Under the pieces are notes generated by a model. It did no database searches. It saw nothing but the letters and a program-made list of their open reading frames with translations, and was not told the origin of the DNA. The position numbers and the translations under genes were made by a program. From Phoronis australis (lineage: Eukaryota > Phoronida > Phoronidae): a DNA stretch of 64,000 nt. Where the stretch lies: contig NMRA01000032.1 of assembly GCA_002633005.1 (NCBI GenBank), positions 1,085,692 to 1,149,691 on the forward strand, read 5' to 3'. Numbering within the stretch: position 1 is the stretch's first letter; every line of letters starts with the position of its first letter. Positions 53,201 through 62,200 of this stretch are shown here, in pieces.

Positions 53201-56200
53201 TAACCCATCTTATCTTGCCTTGTCTGTCGGGCAGTTTCTTACTTGAAATGGAGTGATGATTAAGGGTTTGAAAACCTCTGTCACTGAGTATATAGGCATA
53301 GTCATAACTCTTGTAATAGTTGCTTAAATTATTACATGCTAATCATATCTTTTAACTGTTATTAATGTTGGACCCAACTGCTTCAGCTTTCATTCATTTG
53401 GTAGTTGCCATTAATTAGTTGTTTTCATGGTTCTGCTTAGTGCTTAGTTAAAATGTCGGAAGATGGAGTCCCTCAACCCCATAGTTTTAATAGCAGCATG
53501 TCTGCTGGAGATTGGATCCCGACACTGTAGTCATGATAACACTATAACTATGTATGGAGTTAGGTCTCCTGTACCCCATATTTCATGTACTAACCTACGC
53601 GTAAATGCAATGCATGAGTGTTATTATTCAATCCCCCAAATTGCTTGTTTGGGCTGCGTTACGTTAATCATTTTATTGCTTACATATTCCTTTTGAGTCT
53701 CCAAATAATAGCATGGACCATGACCTTACTTTCGTTATTCCAGCTAATGTTTAAATTCTCTGGATCAAGCTTCCAGTGACACTGCATGCTTACAGCACTG
53801 GTTAATGGTGAATGAATAATTCCTCTTATTATGGCCCCATCAACTTGACTCAATTTTGGCCTCTTCTGATTACAATTGTGAGTTGCTTCTTGTCCTCTTA
53901 AATGCATTTAGCAGTTGTGGCTTTGCGGTAAGCAAGTATGTGCTTGTGTGAAGCTACTCGCAAAGTGTTGCATCAAAGCTATCATTTCAGGCATTGGCAG
54001 CAAAGATAAGATCCTATCAAGTGCGCATCGATGATATCAATGCCCTGAGTAAAAAACTGAACGAGAAAATGGCACGACTGAAGAGTCCTCGACAACAGCG
54101 AAAAATTGTTGGCCCTGAGTCTGAACTGAGTTATACCACTGAGGGATCCGAGGGGGCCGAGTCGCTGGCACCTGTTTCATACCACGGGAGCTCAGATTCC
54201 GTGTTTGTCAACCAGATGTCTCCGCTGGCCCCTCATCCGTTGGTCTTGGACATTGGAGAGAGGAAAGACAGTGGATTCATGTCCCCTGATGGCTCCATTA
54301 CAACCCCCATCATGCCAACAGATGGCAGCAGTACTGCTAGCACAGTACGGCCTTATAGTCCATCTAAAACACGTCAGTTGTCAGGTGACGATACGAACGT
54401 AGGAGCAAGACCTAGAAGTGATACAAGAGACACTGTAGACTCAAGCAAGACTGTGAGTGAAGAGGAAATATCTCCACTGAAGTTACGGAAGAAAGAACTG
54501 GGGCCTTTGACAATGGACGTGGATCAGCAAAAGAAGACTGGTGCTGAGGGAGATAGAAAGAGAGAAAGTACCGGTAGCCCGAGTTCACCTGTTTATCGTG
54601 ATGATGGTGATGGTGAAAGTCATGTTGTGGGAGAAGATGAGATAACACCTCGTAAAGTGAAGAAAAGACAGGCATCTCCAGGTGAGCGCATGAAAGCAAC
54701 CCTGGCTACAAGGGAGACCAGCCCAGATGCAACCATGACAGTGTCTGGTGATGAGGGTGAATCTGGAAGACCCATTGGTGAAGAAGTGGTCACGGCTCAA
54801 TGCAAACAGCTGGGTCCTCTCTCCATACAAATTGAAGAGATGGGACCATTGATGTTCAGAGAGGCTGACAGTCCTGGTGAAGCCAGACCAAGAACTAGCA
54901 CCGTAGATACTGTGGACTCTGCCCATACTGTCAGTGAAGACATTATTTCCCCGTCTTCTCTTCCTAAGAAAAAGCTCAGTCCCATCGGTATACAACTGGA
55001 CCAGCTGAGTCCTAGCAGTTCTGCTCAAGGTCAAGGACAGGAGAGCCCCGGGAGCATCGCGTCTGACTTGACTGATGAACTGTTAGCGGCTACTCTGGAC
55101 GAGATAGGAGACCATAGTGAGGATGAGCTTGGTACGATGTCTCAGCCACAACCCAGCTATGCACATGTACAACAGTCGCCCTTGCCTGAGGTGAAGACAT
55201 CCACGACTTCGTTTTCACCTTACCCTAGGACAGAAGGTTCTCAGCCACAACCCATCTACGTACAAAAACAACAGTCGCCCATGCCCGAGATGAAGACATC
55301 CCTGGCTTCATCGTTACCATCCCCTAGAACTGAAGGTTCACTGCAGGTTAGGAGATATAACTCTTGTCTTTTTCATGCTCTTCCAAAGTTCAGAAATACT
55401 CGGAACCTTGGAAGCAGTTGATACCAATTTTGTAGCGTTAAATGGTCAAATTTGAAAGTTGGTATCTTAAGGGTTGAAATACTGCTGATAATCATTGCAT
55501 ACCATTACAGGTTGACTGGTGTTCTGCGTTTAGTTTTGTCATTAATGGTTTAGTAATACCATAGTGGAGTAGCTGTATTGCCTTCTTTTATCTGTCATTA
55601 GACCTGCAGTAGCTGTGTGGGATTTCTGGATTTTTGGGGTGGTTTGGCTGTGCGCTAGATTCTGTTATTGATCCCGAGTGTAGCATAGCTGGTGTAAATG
55701 TGCCGACCTCTATCTATTTATATTGTGTAGCTGAACACTTGTCCATAAGGGGCATATTAAGAAGTGCTAGCATAAACATCTGGTGTGGGTTTTGAGTACC
55801 CCATTCTATTTCAGTCCCCCAGTGACATCAGTTTGCCCCTGGCTAGCCCTCTGCTGAGAGACCACAGCCCAACAAGTGGCAGTCCTGCACTGTCTGTGGG
55901 ATCAAGACCAGCCAGCATCAATGACTTAAACCAGTCGTGGAATAGTCTACAATTGCAGGTGAGGGGGGGGGCTTGTGAATAAGGAGTTTTTATCTTGGGG
56001 GTGATCTAATTATTGATTATGAATTAATATCTTATCAGTGAGATGTTTACAGAGCATTTCTCTTGGGATGTGAGGACGCTTGCTGGAAATCTCATGAAGG
56101 AGATATAGGCATAGATTAGACATGAATTCTTCTTTCATTGTTCAGTTTCAGAAATATTGATAATTTCATGCTATTTTTTGTGCACGTGGTTTCATTGTCA

Positions 56201-59200
56201 ATGTTTTCTGTATTCCAGCTTGGTAACAAGGAGCGGGAGTTAAAGGCGGCCCTCCAGAGACAGGAAGACTATCAGCAGGCACTACAAGATGTCAGCTCTC
56301 GCCTAGAGCAGGCAAGGGGTGATGTGGAGCAAGCACCCTCTGTGGAGAATGTGGAGGCACAGCTGCGCAACCATGAGGTGAGGATAATGGCAAACGACGT
56401 TTATGTTGTGGCTCTATGACTCTGAAGTGATTGGTACGATGGACACTCACCGATTTTGGACATTATGGGGAAGACACGTGAAATTTTTTTTTTCGTATAG
56501 GATGAGTAGCACCAAATACTTTCTACCTTATAACTTGTGGGCATTGACTCTTAAATTTTGAAATTAAGAAAGAACAATATTGGCATTTTTTGGCCAAAAG
56601 TGGTGATTTTATGTTTAATTCTTGTTACAGTTTTAGAAGCTACTCTTAATGAAATGTCGGTGAAATCCTCTATTGCAAGTATGTTGCCAAAATCTTCATT
56701 ATTGCTGTTCTAAAATCACATCCCCATTGTGTTATAGGCGATGATGAAAGCCATCTCTGGTCTGAAGGCTGACATTGCTCACATGAAAGAGAGTGGTAGC
56801 CGAATGGTGCCTGAGACGGACCAAGATGGACAGAAGGCAATGCAGGCTACACTGGGGGTACTCTCTGATAAAGTCGACACTTTGTCTGCACAGGCAGAAA
56901 ACAAGGAGAAGTTATTAGAGGTTAGCAGCAGGCATAAACCTTGGTATACAATGTTTGTCATAAATTTGTGTTAATGAAGATTTCGACTGCTCTGGGTTGA
57001 CCAAACTGTGCCCTTTTAGGCACATTTGTTGTGACAATGGTTGTTTTATTGATGTATTAGGATTTCTGGGGTTCTGTGCAACGGGTCCTGATGAGTGGCC
57101 TGCGCATGGCTGATGCTACATGGATCAGACCCATGTATTTTGTTTTGTATACAGATATCGTTCAGAGGAGGATGAAACTGCATAGATTGGCTGGTTTTGT
57201 GTTGATGTTTGAGTTTATTATCGTTGATAGGGCATAATGTCTAACTTTTGGAGTGTTTAATGTAGGTTTAATATAGTCAAAATCAGGTGATGTGCAAACT
57301 TTTGTAGTCCTACGATCTATAATCTCCCAAATCAGACTCAACTCAGATTCAGACTCAGACTTGAATCTAACCAACCAAGTGTCATGATTAAAGTAGTACA
57401 TCTTTGTAAGTTGGGTTTGTAACTTGTTTTATTTAGTGGCCTAGGTTTTACTGAGTTCACACGTCCTTTTGTTTTCAGTCACTGAAGAAAGATAAGGAAC
57501 AGCACAGTGAGGTACTTGATAAATACAACCGTAAGATGGACGACTTGAAGAACTGGGTGGCTGAGAAGAAGGAGACGCAGCCATTAGAAATACAAGATGT
57601 AGATACTGAGAGTTTGGACAGACGCACACTGGAGAATAAGGTATTTTTGTAGTTTTTAGAAGCTTTTATTGGGGAAATCTCGATCAGCGATCAGTTCTTC
57701 CTACTATTACAACTAAGTCTATTTACATATTTTAAGTTATCGGTTATAATTTCTCTTAAAAAGTTAAAACCTCGGATTTTGCGTTGATCACTTAGAGCAT
57801 GATGTGTAAGACAAATAGTGCAGATGGGAAAAAATTGTCAGTATCAACTACTAGTCGACACTAACAAATAGTTAAGTGTAGATTTGCAGACATCGACTAC
57901 TGATGGATATTAATTAGCATGCTTTTAACCACATAGTCCATGATGCAAAGGCTGCTCACGTATATTGTGCTTATCAGGCTCTTCAGACTGAGATGAATGA
58001 GCAAATGAAGGAGCTAGCTGACTTGGGTGTTCAGTGTGATATATTATGTGATATGGAACCAGTGGAGAGAGCCGAGGTGCTGAGGTCACAGTTGACAGCA
58101 CTGCAGAGCGAGATAACCGACCTCAAGTTGACGGCTCTGGAAAACCAAGGTACGAATAGGGTGTTGGATTGTGCAAGAATTTAAGGACCATATGTGTAAG
58201 ATTCGTCGCTGAATTGAACAGTAATATTGTTGATCACTTTTTTTGAAATTGTTCTAGAAATATTAGGTCTGGCCTGGCAACAACTTAGTTCTGTTAGTTT
58301 AGACAACATTAAGGAACACCTTTTTTGAGCGTGGTATTGATTGCCAACCTGAGATTCACGTCATGTAGTCCAAGCTCATATTACGGGTGGATGCTCATCT
58401 ATGACTCTGTCTCTTGAAAATGTATAATATTTAGTTTTCTAACGGTTGTATTGCATGCCATGCAGTCTGATCTTGTCTTCCTCGGGTAGCATGCGTCAAG
58501 TTTATACCAGTGGATCAAAAAGAAAACTGTAAATTGTAAGTTGGACATGACAGCAGTACTATAAGCTCTTCCATGAAATTCCAAAATTTGTCATTTGTAT
58601 TCACCACAACCAAAATGGGAAAGAAAACTGTCCAGTCATATTCTGGTTCACTGTCGTTTTCATAAGTTAGACTTATTAGTTAAAGTAGATAAAATTAAAG
58701 TACAATTCAGAAATTCCTGACCTCGAAGTTTGGAGATTTTTCTGGAATTTTTTTGTTGTAGTGATAGGAGTCTGCTTTTTGACTTTCACGTAAGATGCAT
58801 ATCTTATTGACTGTATATCGTTTTGACATTAGGCAAACTTAGAGATGCAGCAAGAGAGGCAGAACGCCACCAGGACTCTGAGTCCACAACTTCAGAGTCT
58901 ACTGAATGGATACCAGACACCCGTGCCACCATGTCCACTCCTATGTTGGCTGAACTCAGCAGTAAGAAGGCCGCGGAACAGAACGAGGTTCAACAAGGAC
59001 TCGAATCTGATTTGACCGCTCACACAAAGCTGATGCGATCGCTGTCCATAGACACCCAAGCTCAAGACATCCCGAGTGGATTGGCCTCTCCAAATGTTCA
59101 GGCAGGGTGGCAGAATTTGTCTCGACGCGCCTGTGAGAAGAAGCTGCAGGTACAAGAAGCTATTGAGAAACCACCGAAGATAGAGAGAAAGACATCAGTC

Positions 59201-62200
59201 TACGAGCCAGTCATCATGCCTACTGAAGTAGTGAAACAGTCTGTCAGCGATGTGCTGGCCTCGTTAGAAAATGTTAAGCAGATTCCACCACACTGCAAGA
59301 ACACGTTGAAAACCCAGAAGGGGACCCTCCAACAGAAGTATCAATCTTCAATGGAGGAGGTCACATCATGGTTGGACAATGTGGAGGCTGTCATGTTCAC
59401 TGTAGATGCTGATAAGAGTCCGGAGGAACAGTTGGAAGATGGCGCAAACATATTGCAGAACTTGCAGGCAATGAAAAGCCAGGTTGAACAGTTGAAGGAG
59501 ATGTGCCCACAGGTACTGCAGTATACGGAGGCGGAGGCGAGGCCACTGGTACGACAGTCGCTGGCAGATGTGGAAGAGAGGCTGAAGACAATGGAGATGC
59601 AGTCACGGCAACACCAGAGGGAGCTGGAAGGACACAACCAGAGCTGGTTGGAGTATCAGGTGGGTGGAATGTTTATGGGTTTGCACTCTGTTTTTTTCTT
59701 TTTTCATGCATTTATTCTTAGTGAATGTTGAACACATTACCAGAAATTACCATATTTGGCACATGACTATATTTTGTATCAGGTGGTAGTAATAGTCTGC
59801 TATGAGATTGCAGGATTTTGTGCATGTTTTTGGAATAGTATGAGTTGCAGCATAGAACATTCACTGTAATCGTAAGATTAAAGGTTACCCAATGGTTCAG
59901 CTGTTTTTTTGTGAGATTCGTTCCTATTCCTTTGTCTACAATGACTTCCATGAACCTGAACAAGTGGTTCATTTGTCAGAGTTCCTTGTTAGTCTCACCA
60001 TCACTGCTAAATAATCACGTTTCAACATTCACATTCCAGACTGATGTTCAGTCACTGCAATCTAAGTTAGTGGATGCTCAGCAACTCCTCCAATCACTTC
60101 CACAGGAGAGTTTAGATGTGCAATTGAATTCCACAAAGGTTGGTACCTAAGTATTTTCACCTCAGATGGTTTCGTCTAGCATCATTGTTTTCTCTGCCAC
60201 TTAACTGTGTGCCTTCTATATGTGCCTTGCTTCACCCAGTAACAGAATTAAGCTTGATTGTTTCTCAATTTATTGAGAAATTGTGGCAGGACTGGGAAAC
60301 TACAAAGGGGCTGGACTACAGTGTTTACTGGTTATGTGTTTACAATAGCCTAGAAAGCTTATTTCTTGGGTCATGACTGGATCGGTCCAGGTCCCTTCTA
60401 AATTCACTCATCAGAAAAACACCTTAAATGTTACAAAGAGTGTCTTTTGGTGTCCTCTCATGTCTTTTCAGCATAATGTTATTGTAACTGTCATGTTTTA
60501 AGTATTAAGCATTTGCAATGAACTGAATAAATTTCTATGGACAATTTCATTGACTCAATTTAGTGTGTTATTTATGGAATTAAAGGTATCATCGTTCTTT
60601 ATGTAGAATCTTGAGCAGACTCTGAAAGTGTACGAATCCCAATTGATGAAGTTGTCTAGAAGAGTGGAGGAAATGCGTGGTGAATACATGACAGCCTTGC
60701 CAGCTGATCTCACTGACCTTCAGTGTCTCTGGCAGGAACTGGCAGCCGAGGTTAGTTGATTTGTATATTCCATGGTCGTCCATGGGTCTTGGCAGTAGAA
60801 ACTTGACTGTTTTTGTCACAAAATTGTAGTTGCACTTTTTTATTTTGTTATGTTTTTATTTTGTTATGTTTTGTAAGATGGTGTGGTGTATATTCGGTTT
60901 TATTTCACACACTGTGGGAAAAATATTTAATTTATTTTCTGCGAAATCAGTGGAGAATTACCGTTAGTGAATACTTGATTCAACTTCCTCTTGTACATTT
61001 AGGTCAATGAACAAAAAGCTGCACAGCATAGTGCTACCACTAATCAGAGTCAGTATGAGAAGATGGTAGAGGAATATGCAGAGTTCCTAGAGACTGCTGA
61101 GCAGAAGCTGAAGACAGACTCTATGGCGGCGAACAGCTTGCCTCATCTTAAGGAGCAACTGAAAACCCACAAGAACTTCTTCGCAGGGCTAGAGAGCCAC
61201 AAGGCAACCCTCGATGCTCTGTCGCAAAAGGTCGACCCATTGACCAAGAAGAGATTCCAGCCGTTACACGACCGGTTACATGGATTGACTGTAATTGTTC
61301 AAGACCGTGCCAGTCTGAAGGGTCAGCGGATGGAACGGGCCGTCCAGCAGTGGCAACAGTTTGATGACCAGTTCTGCAAGTGTCAACGGTTGTTGCAGAA
61401 CCTTGAGAAACAGATTCCAAAATTGGATGATGTTCAGTCCTTAGATGAGATCAGACAGGCTATTGATAATTATCACAGTCTACAATCACAACTGAATGAA
61501 GAGAAACCGACAATGTATCAAACTGTGGATAAAGGCAGGCAACTGTTGAGTGCTGTCTGCTGCCCTTCTGTGGAGACGTCTGTTACTGAGTTTGCAGAGA
61601 AATGGGTCAACTTGAACAATGAAGCATCACACCAAGTACAGAGGTTAGTTCTTCTGGTGCAAACCTCTCAAAGTTGGAGAACCTTATTTTACCTGGATTA
61701 TTGGTTTGTTTTGAATTCTTTGGAATTGAAACTGGATGAGACTCCACACGCACTGAGGTCGTTTATATTCGATTGCCAGTTTTTTAAGACTTCTGGGATA
61801 CCAACAAAGTTGTTGTGATTGTTGTTAGAGAATGCAAGTGTACATGGCTTTGAGGTTTTTTGTAACCAAATGAAGGATCCTTCTTCATTTCAATGTGTAA
61901 CATACAAAAATCAGATTGATTTGAACTTCAGTCATTCTATTCGCCAAACGGGTTTCCAGCAACTTAAGAAACATGGTCTTAGTGTACTCTGATGTAATGC
62001 AATTAATAGCCTGAGTGTACAAATCTGCAATGAATGTTATGGAGTGGTGTTTGTGCCAACTACAAGATTCAAACGTAATGATTTAGCCAAATGTGCAACC
62101 ACTGTACCACCAACTGTTTGTAGTCAAAAGCTTTTGCAAGGTCTATAAATTGTTTCAAATGAAGAGTGCATGATATTAGAGTTATTTCCACCAATATAAC

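Noticed and set aside
54585-55034. 149-residue minus-strand open frame
   Set aside because: Shadow of the low-complexity exon 46 on the other strand.
58833-58930. STEWIPD as a kinesin-binding W-acidic motif like nesprin LEWD
   Set aside because: Only the Glu-Trp core matches; the residue after Trp is Ile, not acidic, so the consensus is not met.
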